Assembly (NCBI GenBank): GCA_026182355.1
Contig: JAPFBL010000377.1
Span: 186,001-250,000, forward strand
Origin: Hermatobates lingyangjiaoensis
Lineage: Eukaryota; Arthropoda; Insecta; Hemiptera; Hermatobatidae
Direction: 5' to 3'
Length of the DNA: 64,000 nucleotides
A program made the position numbers and the translations under genes. This document shows positions 23,458-34,463 of the stretch, piece after piece (within the stretch, counting starts at the first letter, position 1; every line of letters starts with the position of its first letter). The notes under the pieces are model-generated. The model was not told the DNA's origin and searched no databases. It saw nothing but the letters and a program-made list of their open reading frames with translations.

Positions 23458-23700
23458 CTATCCTTTTTCGACCACAAAAATAACAGCAAACAGCAGAGGT
23501 TATTGAGGGTTGGTCTACACAAACAAACACTTCACTTACGCCAACGTTTCGCTATTTTTTATATATATTATAGTTATATTTTTATATATTTGTACAGCCC
23601 TGATGATGCTATAAAAATATAGGGAAACGTTGGCGTAAGTGAAGTGTTTGTTTGTGTAGACTGTAGACCAACCCTCAATAACCTCTGCTGTTTGCTTTAT
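23455..23700. mobile_element. PLE inverted pair between TA repeats
   Basis: Left arm (23487-23552) and right arm (23624-23697) are near-perfect inverted copies sharing CAAACAGCAGAGGTTATTGA and the ACGCCAACGTTTCGC segment. Only the right arm retains a full hammerhead. Both sides abut TA-rich DNA. A relative lies at 31401-31640. Confidence 0.75.
23600..23631 (+). ncRNA. Hammerhead ribozyme-like motif, ACGU family
   Basis: CTGATGA, extra T, stem II GCUAUA/UAUAGG (last pair mutated; the other arm keeps the expected C), GAAA, palindrome ACGU, cleavage U. Stem I GCC/GGC pairs fully. Confidence 0.7.
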
Positions 23701-23887
23701 ATATATATACATATATATATATATATTTATCTCTATATATTTATAATATATTTATATTTATAATATATTTATAATATATATATTTATAATAATATTTATA
23801 TATATTTATAATATTTATAATATATATTTATATATTATCTCAATTCGAAACACATCAGTCAAACCGATAACCAAATAACAGGCATAA

Positions 23888-24169
23888 CACATAACCTTTA
23901 TTACGAAAATCAATAGTGGAACTAAAATAATTAGAAAAGAAAACAACTTCAATCGGCTGCAAATCGCAGAAGCAATAATAATTAAACAGAATAAACCTAC
24001 AATAAATATTCAGACGGGTAGTAGCGAGAGAGTACTTAAACTATACGCGCCTGATTGGATGAAAAAACCGTTAACTGTCAGTACCCCCACCCCACCATCC
24101 ACCCCACCTCAGTCAGTAGCCCTTGCGAATCAGGCCCAAGAGCAGCTACTTCAAACTTCTACTATATAA
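23888..24169 (+). pseudogene. Penelope-like element, GIY-YIG endonuclease C-terminus
   Basis: The frame reads TKINSGTKIIRKENNFNRLQ, IAEAIIIKQNKPTINIQTGS then a Pro/Ser-rich tail to TAA at 24167-24169. The N-x-x-R-L-x-I-A-E-A-x-x-I-K-x-x-K-P-x-(I/L)-N pattern is the end of the GIY-YIG endonuclease domain carried by PLE retrotransposons. An in-frame stop at 23885-23887 cuts off the upstream part, so this is a relic. A hammerhead follows 58 bases later, and then a second coding start. Confidence 0.8.
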
Positions 24170-24227
24170 TGTGTTTTAATACCAACTCCAAAGACTAATA
24201 ATTTTCCTCTTTGTTTAATTAATCACC

Positions 24228-24260
24228 CTGAAGATGACTGGAAGCCAGTCGAAACATGTC
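24228..24260 (+). ncRNA. Hammerhead ribozyme-like motif, CATG family (best-formed)
   Basis: CTGAAGA, extra T, perfect stem II GACUGG/CCAGUC, GAAA, palindrome ACAUGU, cleavage C. Stem I pairs ACC (24225-24227) with GGU (24261-24263); after an internal loop, AAUUAA pairs with UUAAUU. This is the type I layout known from PLE hammerheads. Confidence 0.82.
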
Positions 24261-24385
24261 GGTTATAACTTAATTAACATTCTCCAACGTTTGGATGAAG
24301 GAAAGAAGAAGGTATTCAGAAACCTTGAAAAACTAGTGAAGAAAATGACATCAGCGAAATACGGTCAGCTGTTCAACGAAATATA
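24261..24385 (+). pseudogene. PLE 5' coding head, truncated at TA repeat
   Basis: Directly after the hammerhead one frame reads NILQRLDEGKKKVFRNLEKL, VKKMTSAKYGQLFNEIYIY and runs into (TA)n at 24380. A hammerhead-linked relic at 46419-46553 has the same layout. I infer it is the start of a PLE ORF, giving a tandem junction: tail of one copy, terminal repeat with hammerhead, head of the next. Confidence 0.5.
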
Positions 24386-24534
24386 TATATATATATTTAA
24401 AATATTTTTTAGTAATATAATGTCCATACCAATATGCGGAAATTCTTTGAATGGTTTTTCACATAACAAAAATATGCTATACTTAGTAAAAACATTAAGA
24501 AGAACTTTCAAATTTTATGGTAATTAAAAAAAAA

Positions 24535-25801
24535 ATTGTGTTTGTTATGATTTTCCATTCTTCTATGTTATTAAAAAACGGAAATAAATAATAAATAAAT
24601 TAGTCAAGTATTATGTCTTGATGAATTAAGAAGATAATGGATCGTAGTGATTAACCACAATTATCTATGTATAAATGTATCATACATTTATATTACTCAT
24701 TCATCTATAATATTGCATCATAGAAAGGTTACCTTATAGAATATTGGATAAACGTTTCTTTAGAATAAAGAAACTGTTTTTTTTTAATACGTTTATTAAA
24801 CAATAATTGAAGAATATTTACATACTTTCTTTTCAGTTGATACTTGAAGCTCTTACAGGAAGGCTTTATGTTTCAGTGGTATTTGTATTATGTTCACGTA
24901 TATTTATTTTGCATGCATAATGGAAAGGTCTTTATAAGGAAAAAATGTGCCGGTCGAGACCTCTTTTGCCCTTTCTCATTTTACAACACTAGTCATTTCT
25001 TGAATATTCAGTAGCATTTGTTCTGGGAAATCAGGAGTCTTTTTAAAATGTCTGAGTCTCATTTTGTCAAACTGTCATAAGGGTTATGTTTGAAAGAGGT
25101 CATGTCATCTATAAACCTATAAAACTTTAATGAAATTCGTTTTTTTGTTTAATTTAATGTAACTTGAATTAAAATTATATTTTTTTTACTGAGGTTAAAT
25201 TCTTTTAAAAAAATCTGCTTTGCATGACCAGTGGAAATTGATGTTTTTTTTTCTTAAAAAAAAATACGTTCAACATAGTTATTCATGAAATTTTAACACC
25301 AATTGGATTTAGCAACTGTTTTAGTTGTTCGTTTTGAAGGAATTCTCTTGGTAATAATGACCAAAAAATTAATTTAATAATTTAAAATTTGATAATTGTT
25401 TAAAAGTGCAAATTATATTGTGGATGAGTTGAGATAGAGGCTGACTTATTGTTCCATGTGAATGCAGACGAGCTAATCTTACATACTTTAAATCAAATTG
25501 GCAGTTTGAATTAAGGAGTTCTAAGGTTACTTGTTGGCAGTCGAGTGGTAATGGAATGGTCGTGTTCCAGCAGTTACACGCTCTCCTGGACAGCTATTAT
25601 CTAGTGAACTACCTAAGTAATTACAACTGTTGCTCAAAATAGCAACACTCAGAGAAAAGCTGACAATCTCCTTAAAAGAATGACTCTGTTAGCTGCCGAA
25701 TGGCGTGAGGTAAAAATTAGCATAACCCCAAGCAGGCTATGTGCAACATGTCATACTGAGAAATTTGCAGTTGGTCTGGGATATAAGTTACATTAATCCA
25801 G
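24535..25801. other. Intronic stretch, nothing assigned
   Basis: AT-rich with many poly(T) runs. The part 25425-25780 is less AT-rich and may be an old repeat; no protein is recognised. Confidence 0.45.
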
Positions 25802-26128
25802 AGGAGGTCAGGGTAGCCCTAAGACAATGTATTCTTCTCAGGACTGGTGGATCAGGGGTTCAATACCTACTCTGGCATCGATTTATTCATGCGGAAAGTA
25901 AATAAATCTGAGCTCTTGGAGCCTCCGAGAGGACATTAATCCGTCGATCTGGAGCATTTAAAAAGTCACATATGTACTTCCTAAAAATCCTTACTCTAAA
26001 TACATTTGAGTTCGGTAAACTTTAGGACTCCCAATATAGATATTCATTGTGTGGTAACATAAGAGGTTAATGTTTGGCCTATGTGTGTTCTTTTGTGGGA
26101 CCTCTACTGCAACCTAACCTAACCTACA
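25802..26128 (+). mobile_element. tRNA-derived SINE, copy 2 (most complete)
   Basis: A pol III B box (GGTTCAATACC, ~25858-25868) lies in a tRNA-like head. The body then matches the other copies (ATTTATTCATGC, GGACATTAATCCGTC). The 3' end reads TTTGGCCTATGTGTGTTC, then GCAACCTAACCTAACCTAC, resembling the LINE tail at 28963-29045. Confidence 0.75.
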
Positions 26129-26229
26129 TTAATCCACAGTTTGAAGTCTATGCTAATAACAAAATTGACTAAATAGCTATTTAATTACTCAGAGTTTTCT
26201 CATCTGGACCACACATATTCATATTATTT

Positions 26230-26845
26230 TTCATTTTTATGGAGGTTTGGTCTAGCATTAAACAGTTAAGCACCTTTAAGCGAATGTTTCGTCTATATTT
26301 GTAGACATCATTAGGGCTACATCATTACAGATTTTAATTACACTAACATGAAAAAATTTTATAAGTTACATTATTTATATTAATATACATAATTACCTTG
26401 GTATTTTACTATTGCAAAAATATTTTACATAACCTGGTCATAACCCATATAACAACATACATAACATATAATATCAGTTATATATTTAATTTAATAAGTT
26501 ATATATTTAAGCTGAATTATCGTAATATAATAAGAATTATTGTGTAACATTAAAGATTTGAATGCATGTAATGCCTTCTGGTGGAGCATGTTGTTCTCTA
26601 ACAAAAAAAAAAAATGTAAGTTATGTTTACATAACATACGTAAAATTATTATGCAATAGGAAAATACCGAGATAATTATGTATATTAATATAAATAATGT
26701 AACTTGTATACAATTTTTTTCATGATACTGTAATTAAATTCTGTATTAATATAACCTGGAAGATGTCTACAAATAAGAAAAAACGTTTGTTTAAGCTATA
26801 ACTGTTTGACGTTAGACCAAACCTCCATAAAAAAGAAAAATAGTT
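26230..26845. mobile_element. Inverted-repeat PLE-like element with decayed hammerheads
   Basis: Arms of about 210 bp (26230-26440 and 26630-26845) begin and end with TATGGAGGTTTGGTCTA and its complement. The left arm's minus strand keeps CTAATGA, stem II GUCUA/UAGAC and GAAA (26282-26314). The right arm's plus-strand copy is further decayed (CTGGAAGATGTCTAC). Confidence 0.7.
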
Positions 26846-27745
26846 TATATTACTACTACATTATTCAAAAAACACAATTTTCAGATTACATAAGTCGTTA
26901 CAGAGTTATATAGTATGCACTATATTGAAATAACATCTGTATTCTGAATTTATATTTAGGACTAAATAAATAGAAGCGAGATGGGAGGAGGAGGTTGAGA
27001 GAGCAGCTGGGAAAGCCATAAAAGTGACCTGCCGGAGTAATGGCCTTTTATTTTAAAAATAAAAGTCCATTTTATAAAAAGTGAAACTATTTTAAAAATA
27101 GTTATTGCTTTTATTGCTCTTTTTTTATCAAAAATAAATTTATTTAAAAAAAAAACCTGTTTTGGACATTCTGGTTAAGCTTGTTTTGTTCCCCTTTGGT
27201 AAAAAACCTCAAGTGTCATTAGTTATTTCTTACCATTTTTTGATTACACTACTGGTCGGGGATCAGGTGAATATGTGCTGAGTTGATTACGTGAGTCTAC
27301 TTGACATATTGCTTAGGTATAGGATGTCGGAGTGTCAGAGACTTAGTTGTGGTTATTCCAATGTACTTCAACTACTGGACTCAACAGTTCCTATTTTACA
27401 TATATATTGGGACACCAAGTCAATGGTTCAGGGTGATAACTTTCAATAGTTTCGGTCTATTTGAAATAGAAATATTCTGTTTTATAGAAGGTGATAATAT
27501 ATTCCAGGAGAGATCAGCCCACGGCCCTTAGCTGTCAACTTTGGTCCTCGTACTTTATCATTTATTATAATTGTTAGAGCAAAGTATGCACAAAATAGTA
27601 ATTCACTAAGAAGATTCTATAATGAAACGTCCATGCTGTGTTAAGTTCCAGTCTCTTGCATTATCATCCGATTTTCATTAACTACATTTTCCAAAATATC
27701 GGACTATTTTACAAAAAGTAATACATTGATGTGGATGAACTACTA
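26846..27745. other. Intronic stretch, nothing assigned
   Basis: AT-rich, with a small palindrome at ~27045-27065 (TTTATTTTAAAAATAAAA). The 76-codon frame at 27301 resembles nothing I know. Confidence 0.45.
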
Positions 27746-28330
27746 CAGCAGGGGCTCCCAACTAGGGGTGCAAGATATCATTTTTTTTCAGGGGGTGCGG
27801 GAAGCAGGGCTGTAACTTTTAAGGATCTGATATTCTTTAAGGAAATTCTTAGGACTTATTCAAAAGCTTAGGTCTATGAAAATCCTAAGTTACTAGTGTT
27901 TTCATTAAAAAAAATGTTTATTTTTAATTTCATTATCTTGTACATATTTCAAGAAAGCAATGACTTTTTGTCAGTTGTATCTAAATGTTAGTCTGAGATA
28001 TCCTTTCTAGTCCTTATGTTTGATTTTTTACACATTACAAAATTAAATTCCTTTCTAAAGCGTTTCGAGGTAGTTCTTGAGTTAACTATTTTACATATAT
28101 TTCAAAAAGACTTATCATTTTCGTAAAGTTTATTCAAATATCAATCATGATGTTTCTTGTCTAAAAGTTTGATTTTTTTTTTTAAAATAAATTAAAAGTG
28201 TAATAAATATCTTCTTTTGATAAAATTTAGTGAACCCAAATCTATTATATTGAACAAAATTTAAAGAGGGAGCGAGTTCAGAGCAAAATGTTTTTAGGAG
28301 CGCAGGGGAAAAAAAGTTTGGGAACCATTG
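27746..28330. mobile_element. Short non-autonomous hAT element
   Basis: The left end CAGGGGCTCCCAACT (27749) pairs with the right end whose complement is CAATGGTTCCCAAACTT (ending 28330). This is the CAGxGGTTCCCAA type common among hAT elements. The flanks AACTACTA (27738) and AACTAGAG (28331) resemble an 8 bp target duplication with two changes. The ~580 bp interior is AT-rich and non-coding. Confidence 0.7.
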
Positions 28331-28962
28331 AACTAGAGCCACATGAATAGTAAACGTTTCAGGTTACTCAGGAGTTCCTAGAAATATAATTAGTATAGAC
28401 ATGCGCTAGGTGATCATGTTACATGAGGCTATTGAAAATTGAGTACTCACTAATGATGCGATAAATTGCTCTCCGACGAGTGACTGATTACAGATTTGCA
28501 AACTGCAAGCAGAGCTGAAGTACGATACGTTGTACTTCATTCTACTCACAGACTAAATCACTTTTGATTTTCTAATACCCCTATGTCATTTATTGTAGTA
28601 TTTTTTTTTTCCCTAGAAACCGGTATACTCAAGTACTATAATTAAAAAATGAGTTCTAACTGTTAATAAAAAATGAAATTTTGGAAATTAAGTTTCTAAA
28701 TTTGACGTATTAACTTCTTTTAAAACTTTCACTGTTTTTTTTTTTTAGAAAATTTTGAAGATTAATTCTTTGGTTATCCAACCAAATCAGTATCACTGAT
28801 AAGGAGATTATAAGGTAATATAGACACATTTAAGTACAACAGTACTTATTATTCTAAGTAGAAAGTAGTTTTTTAAAGACTACACTGCTTTTGCTGTGCC
28901 CAAAAAATTTCTTGAAATTTTTTTAGTAACATACTATTTTTAGATAGATCCTTTGTGCAAGG
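28331..28962. other. Intronic stretch, nothing assigned
   Basis: AT-rich with poly(T) tracts. No gene or repeat is recognised. Confidence 0.45.
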
Positions 28963-29345
28963 TTAAGTTAGGTTAGGTTGGAGTGACCATCAAAGTAGAA
29001 AACTCAAATAGGTCATAAACTGGCCTATTGTGATGCTACAAAAAAATTAGGACTATTCTTCACCTTCATTAGTCCACTTAAAACAATAAATTTGATAAGA
29101 TTCAAATCCTTATACCAGTGGATTGTAGATTTTCAAGATCGTCAAAAAAGTACTCTCTCAAGTCGTTTCTCTTTTTTGTTTTTAGCTAAACCATGGCATT
29201 GACAAAGCAAGTGAGGTACGAATTCCTTCTCTCCCTCATTATCGCATGCCCTAATCTCCAAAGTGAGGCTACCTATCCTTGTAGCATGATTGACTATTAG
29301 CCAATGTTCAGTGCCATCACAGTGCCATTGGCTACCATTATCTAC
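28963..29345 (-). pseudogene. I/R1-type LINE 3' end (ORF2 zinc-knuckle tail and 3' UTR)
   Basis: The minus strand reads without a stop: DGTEHWLIVNHATRIGSLTL, then EIRACDNEGEKEFVPHLLCQ and CHGLAKNKKEKRLERV. The T-x-H-x-L-I-x-x-H-A-x-R-(I/M)-G and E-x-x-x-H-L-L-C-x-C patterns are the post-RNase H end of I/R1-superfamily LINEs. After the stop, a ~200 bp 3' UTR ends in CCAACCTAACCTAACTT. The last ~70 bases resemble the tail of the SINE at 25802-26128. Confidence 0.75.
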
Positions 29346-29737
29346 TCGTAGACAAAAGCTCTAAAATTAGATTTCTATCTAAAAAGATTGGTCCTTCTAA
29401 AATTACAAGAAGGCAACATTTACTCCGAAATGAGGTACGTGCCCTTCCTGGACCAACTTTTCTTCGGACGGTCGCTTATATATAAAGAACACCCGGAGCT
29501 TGCACCAGAGAGCGAGGCAAGCATTCGAAGCTCGTAATTCTTAGATCTTTCAACAAACAAGTGGTTTTTGCCAGAGTTTAACTGATTCTCCGACTAAACA
29601 AGTGATCTAACGAAGACCTCTTACTTTTGCTGGATGATCTTTGTAATTTTTTCTTATTCTAGTTTAGACATTGGTTTTTGTTGTTAACTATTTTGTTTTA
29701 AGTTTTGTTTTGTTCTCAAGTGTTTATTGTTAACTCT

Positions 29738-29740
29738 TTA

Positions 29741-29794
<54 letters not shown>

Positions 29795-29945
29795 ATATAT
29801 ATATATATATATATATATAATTAATATAAAACGATTAAAAAGAAGGTAGCACACAGGTAGACAAAGGAATAACTCACTTCTATATTTCGACCACCGTCGT
29901 CATCAGGAGGCGAAAAGTCCCGCAGGAAGGTAGGGCAGTGACTCA
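29738..29945. mobile_element. TA repeat plus PLE terminal fragment
   Basis: A long, slightly interrupted TA run (29738-29820) is followed by ~120 bp of PLE-type terminal sequence carrying a minus-strand hammerhead. Another TA run starts at 29945. Confidence 0.6.
29881..29906 (-). ncRNA. Hammerhead ribozyme-like motif, AUAU class
   Basis: CTGATGA, extra C, stem II GAC/GUC with loop GGUG, GAAA, palindrome AUAU, cleavage A. Stem I pairs weakly. Confidence 0.5.
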
Positions 29946-29956
29946 TATATATATAT

Positions 29957-30590
29957 ATATATATTGGTATTTTGGGAAGTAGTCCTTCATTTAAACAGGT
30001 TCGAATAAATATTACGCCATATTGATAATTAAATTAAAATTAGGAAAAGTGAAAAAATAATAAAAAATTAAAAAAAATTGAGGGATGAACAGAGAAATGG
30101 ACACATAAATAAAAGTTACGGTCAAGCTGTTATAAAATAAAACTGAGAATACAAATAATAATAAATAAATAAAGTAATTAAATAATAAAAACGAAATAAT
30201 TAAATAATAAAAAATGAAGTAATTAAATAATAAAAGATAAAAAGTGTATTTTATAATAAAAAATGAAATGCAAACTCGAGGGACTGATTAAATGAAGCAT
30301 TATCTCTTGTGTTTAAGGCCAGATGCACTCCGAGCACTTAATATCCAAATATGGGCTTCTTCGGAGACTCGTAGAGTGAGATCTTTGCAGTCAGGGGAGG
30401 ATTTGTTGCAGAATCTGCAACCTGTAGAACTCATTAAAGGGGAGACCCTGGACATATAACCGTTTTAGTTATACTGCTACATCGCACTCTTTGACTGATT
30501 ATTAAGTTAGTTTTTAATTTCTCTTTCTTTCTTTATGTTCACTGAACTATATTTGTCCGTTTTGGATCGTATTTGCCGATCTGAATATAT
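29957..30590. other. AT-rich repeat-like stretch
   Basis: Runs of AATAATAAAA-type sequence (30120-30260) and a less AT-rich part (30300-30480). The phrase ACAGAGAAATGGACACATAA near 30090 has a weak counterpart near 31255, so both probably belong to one PLE family. Confidence 0.4.
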
Positions 30591-30659
30591 ATATATATAT
30601 ATATAGTTCAATATAGACAAAGAAACATTGAGAAATCAAAAGAACACACTTACAGTCTC

Positions 30660-30685
30660 TAATTTTCGGTTTGAACCGTCTTCAG
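30660..30685 (-). ncRNA. Hammerhead ribozyme-like motif, AAUU family (intact)
   Basis: CTGAAGA, extra C, stem II GGUU/AACC, GAAA, palindrome AAUU, cleavage A. Stem I UCUC/GAGA pairs fully. The partner copy at 30777-30802 (plus strand) has the GAAA box mutated to AAAA. Confidence 0.7.
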
Positions 30686-30894
30686 GAGAGATAAGAGAGG
30701 GAAACCAAGCGCACTGGTTCAGAGACGGTTGGAGACCGTCTGAACCAGTGCGCTTGGTTTCCCTCTCTTATCTCTCCTGAAGACGGTTCAAACCAAAAAT
30801 TAGAGACTGTAAGTGTGTCCTTTTGATTTCTCTATGTTTCTTTGTCTATATTGAACTATATTTGTCCGTTTTGGATCGTATTTCCAACGAAAAA

Positions 30895-30930
<36 letters not shown>

Positions 30931-31024
30931 TTTTTTTCGTTGGAAATACGATCCAAAACGGACAAATATAGTTCAATATAAACAAAGAAACATAGAGAAA
31001 TCAGAAGAACACACTTACAGTCTC

Positions 31025-31050
31025 TAATTTTCGGTTTGAACCGTCTTCAG
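31025..31050 (-). ncRNA. Hammerhead ribozyme-like motif, AAUU family (intact)
   Basis: Same core and stems as at 30660-30685, with stem I UCUC/GAGA intact. Confidence 0.7.
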
Positions 31051-31344
31051 GAGAGATAAGAGAGGGAAACCAAGCGCACTGGATCAGAGACGGTTGGAGA
31101 CCAACAGTGTTGCCGCATGCGCGCCCGTTCACAGAAAATAAGGTAGACAGGAATCAATTTATAATTAATTTATAATTTATAAAATAAAATAATGGAATAT
31201 GAAAACAATAAATATATAAAAAAGAAAAAATTGAAAAAATAAGGGAAATTGATACAGAGAAATTGATACATAAACATAAATCATAGCTTAGTCAGCACTT
31301 TTGTTTATGTATCAAAAGTCTGTTATCACTGGGGACTTGTTTAA

Positions 31345-31400
<56 letters not shown>

Positions 31401-31402
<2 letters not shown>

Positions 31403-31640
31403 CAAACAGCAGAGGCTATTGAGGGTTGCTCTACACAAACAAACACTTCACCTACGCCAGCGTTTCGCTATATTTTTGTAGCAACATCAGGGATTTACAA
31501 ATAACAAGATATACGTCCGATAGATAGACACAACGAAAACAGTAGTAAATATTGTTTTCCTACAATATATAAATATAACCTCTGCTGTTTGCTGTAATTT
31601 TTTGTGATCAAAAAAAGATAGAATTATATATATATATATA
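31401..31640. mobile_element. PLE inverted pair, relative of 23455-23700
   Basis: It starts AGCAAACAGCAGAGGCTATT after a TA run and closes with the inverted ATAACCTCTGCTGTTTGCTG at ~31571-31590. The minus-strand hammerhead at 31459-31490 is damaged (CTGATGT, ACGC). Confidence 0.7.
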
Positions 31641-31663
31641 AGTTTTGCGTAACAAAACTCATC

Positions 31664-31721
<58 letters not shown>

Positions 31722-31758
31722 ATGATCAAACCACAATAAGAAATGGGAAAACAAGACT

Positions 31759-31793
31759 AAGATCTTTCAACCGTATCAAGCGGTCTTCGTCAG
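31759..31793 (-). ncRNA. Hammerhead ribozyme-like motif, GATC family (intact)
   Basis: CTGACGA, extra A, stem II GACCG/CGGUU, GAAA, AGAUCU, cleavage U, stem I GACU/AGUC. One loop base differs from the other copies. Confidence 0.72.
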
Positions 31794-31899
31794 AGTCAAA
31801 AACCCAACATTTCCCATTTCTTATTGTGGTTTGATCATTGATTGTTATTTCACGTGTTTATGTAAAATCTTTTTATATATATAGTCAGGGTTTTTGACT

Positions 31900-31934
31900 C
31901 TGACGAAGACCGGTTGTTACAGTTGAAAGATCTT
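31900..31934 (+). ncRNA. Hammerhead ribozyme-like motif, GATC family (stem II weakened)
   Basis: Core boxes and stem I GACU/AGUC are intact. Stem II has a mismatch (GACCG/CAGUU). Confidence 0.6.
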
Positions 31935-31968
31935 AGTCTTGTTTTCCTATTTCATATTGTGGTTTGAT

Positions 31969-32010
<42 letters not shown>

Positions 32011-32265
32011 ACAAATTCTATCTACCGTTTAATAGAATGGGTGCATTATGTAATGGAGATTTGAACCTAGAAAATGGACCGAATTTTTATTGTATAATAC
32101 ACCTATATTTGTCATATCACATATCATACACCTCAATAATTTTAAACTATATTTTTGGAGATAATCCCCACAAAATTATCGCTTTAGTTATATTGCTATA
32201 TCGCGCTCTTAGCTAATTATTAAGTTATTATTGAAATTTGATAAAGCACACTCATTCATTGGTAC

Positions 32266-32371
32266 CTTTTTCCGATGTTGTATCGAGTAAAGTATTTACT
32301 TTGATGGGATTCAATATTTGAGGAGCATACAGTATTCTTCCTCTTGAACTCCATTCTGATTTAGGTTTTGC
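32266..32371 (-). CDS. Unrecognised secreted protein, exon 2
   Basis: The minus strand reads AKPKSEWSSRGRILYAPQIL, NPIKVNTLLDTTSEK plus one base. The acceptor is TTATGTTTCAG and the donor AAAAAG|GTACC. It starts in phase 0 and ends in phase 1, exactly what exon 3 at 22425 requires. The junction makes Lys-Glu-Arg-Ser-Glu. No family is recognised. The exon is called from its open frame, splice sites and phase match; cDNA would settle it. Confidence 0.65.
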
Positions 32372-34451
32372 CTGAAACATAATTAACTATGTAATTAATG
32401 TCCTAGGTAAATTTTACACAATTAAAATATCATCACAATAACTATTTAAAGAACAGCATTAATAATAATATTAATGTTCATCATTTTCATTCGAAATGTA
32501 CACTGTATGTCTGGGAAGTGAATTACGTTTGTAATACTGAGTTAATTATTTCCCACTTATTATCTGAAAAATTCCTATATACAAGTACTACTTTCAAAAA
32601 TCCAGTAAAGTATTAATATTGCATAGAAAATACATATTGTTTTACTTATAAATGGATTATTAATTATAAAGCTATTTAAGTCAAAGCACGAATTAAAGAT
32701 GCTAAGGATATTTAGTAGCGTGTTTTAGAAACTTCTAGACATTGTTAATAATAGTTTCATGTCTAAATTATTTATTATTTCAGTCATTAAATTACGGAAA
32801 AGCAAACAGATTATTTAAAAAACGAAAATGAATTTTTGAGTGGAAGTTCATCTAGAAAGATACCAGTGGTAGTACTTACTTAAAATTAGTAGGAGGTGTT
32901 GGTGCCACTGGTAGCAAAAATGTTCCCGTCTGTTTATCTGTAAAGCCCGCACTTGTGTAGTTTTACCTTTATTGTTGTTCTAGGAGTAAAAATAGGGAAT
33001 CATTTCTTATTTAGCACCCATTTTAGTTAGAACATTATCGGGTTGAGTTTACATAAGAAGTCCTTAATATAAGTTTGCTGCGTTTTATTCAATTTTACAT
33101 CCTCTACTAGCTACAGCAACTTGCACAAGATATTCAAACTCCCTGGATGAAACATCTAGGTTCACGGCCAAGATTTCATCATAGAATTTACAGTATGAGA
33201 CCTGTTGGGTTACACCTGACCCCAGATTCATTCTTTCACCACACCAGGGTTGGCACCACATGGCAGTTCTCTATCCCTAGTGACCTAGCTACCTTAAACA
33301 CATATGCTTGTGCACAACATTCAAACATTACAACAATAAAAGTTCAACAAAAGATTTGATTTCTTTTTATATCAGAAAATTGACTAAAGCATATATTAAA
33401 CTTAAATACTATGTTCATACAGCGTAAATTATAAAGGAAGAACTGAGGAAGAATGACTCATTAAATTGTCAAAGATCGTCAGTCATTGTCTTCTGAATAT
33501 GCTTCATTTTTTTGAAAATATTTTCCACTATATGGTTAACTGGATTTTAATCACGTACTAGGTTGTCAGTTAGTCCTCAAACACAGTTAGTTCATCGCTA
33601 ATTTATGAGGAGAAATTTTAAGTAAATTAACTTTGGCCCTTGATAACATTTATGTTACACATAATATATTAAAAGTAGCAGTTGTAGTACTACAGTTCCG
33701 CAGTACTAATAAACCTCTGAAAGAACAATTAAAATATTAATTACAAATTTATTTGTTAGAAGAATTCCATTTCATTAAGCGTCATAATCTCTGATTTTCA
33801 AACTTTGCAAATAAATCACCTAGCTTGCTTTTAATCTATGTCTGCATTCTACTATGTCATATATGATGATACTATTTAAAGTTTTATCGCTTTGAAAACA
33901 CAATTCATGTTTTTTCCTCTGAAGTTGCAAGTTTTTATTCATATCATAAATAAAACTGGACTATTATTATAAGAGTAAGTTTTTGTTTCCAATAAATTTA
34001 AAGAAAAATATCATTAATTTATTTTTCCAAGGTAGCTAAATGTTCAGTTTTTATTATTCCTGAATCTTGATTTAAGCTCTAAAAGAATCAGTAATAGCGT
34101 TTAACTTGGTCGGGGGGATTATGAAAAAAATACCTTTCTAAAGCCAAGCTGTCCCCAGAGATTAATTTATTTTATTGTCCATCTGCAGTCCGGCTTTATT
34201 AAAGAAACAATGCAGGATTCTTCATGTATTCAGAAAAATTACAGTTACCATTTAGGATTACGTATCAAACCTGGCTTGGGAATAATTCTTATTCCGTGGA
34301 TAATTCTCATTATCCACGGAAATACAAAGCAGCATGTGTTATGTTATGATGATTTGCCTTTTTAATTATTCAACGAGAGAGTTCCGAATAAGACAATATT
34401 ATATTTAAATAAGGATTCTTTTTTCTAAAGAATATTAAATAAATTATTAAT
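32372..34451 (-). other. Intron 1 of the secreted-protein gene, lower part
   Basis: AT-rich intron. The part 33100-33330 is less AT-rich and opens a 70-codon plus frame, but resembles no protein I know. Confidence 0.45.
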
Positions 34452-34463
34452 ATATTAGTCTAT

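Larger units (their letters stand above)
30604..31100. mobile_element. Three alternating PLE fragments around a TA repeat
   Basis: Copy 1 is minus (30604-30738), copy 2 plus (30739-30897), copy 3 minus (30930-31100). Copies 1 and 2 meet head to head. Copies 2 and 3 meet tail to tail across (TA)n at 30898-30930, giving arms of about 165 bp. All share GACGGTTCAAACC and the AAGCGCACTGG segment. Confidence 0.8.
31720..31975. mobile_element. GATC-family PLE cluster (three partial copies)
   Basis: A minus copy (31720-31805) abuts a truncated plus tail (31806-31870) and then a further plus copy (31885-31970). TA and CA microsatellites lie at both sides. Confidence 0.75.

Noticed and set aside
23283..23622. 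Three overlapping ORFs with Tyr-Ile repeats on both strands
   Set aside because: They are translations of the (TA)n microsatellite.
30800..31027. Two 61-codon ORFs, nearly identical, on opposite strands
   Set aside because: They are the mirrored arms of the PLE inverted repeat plus TA repeat, not genes.
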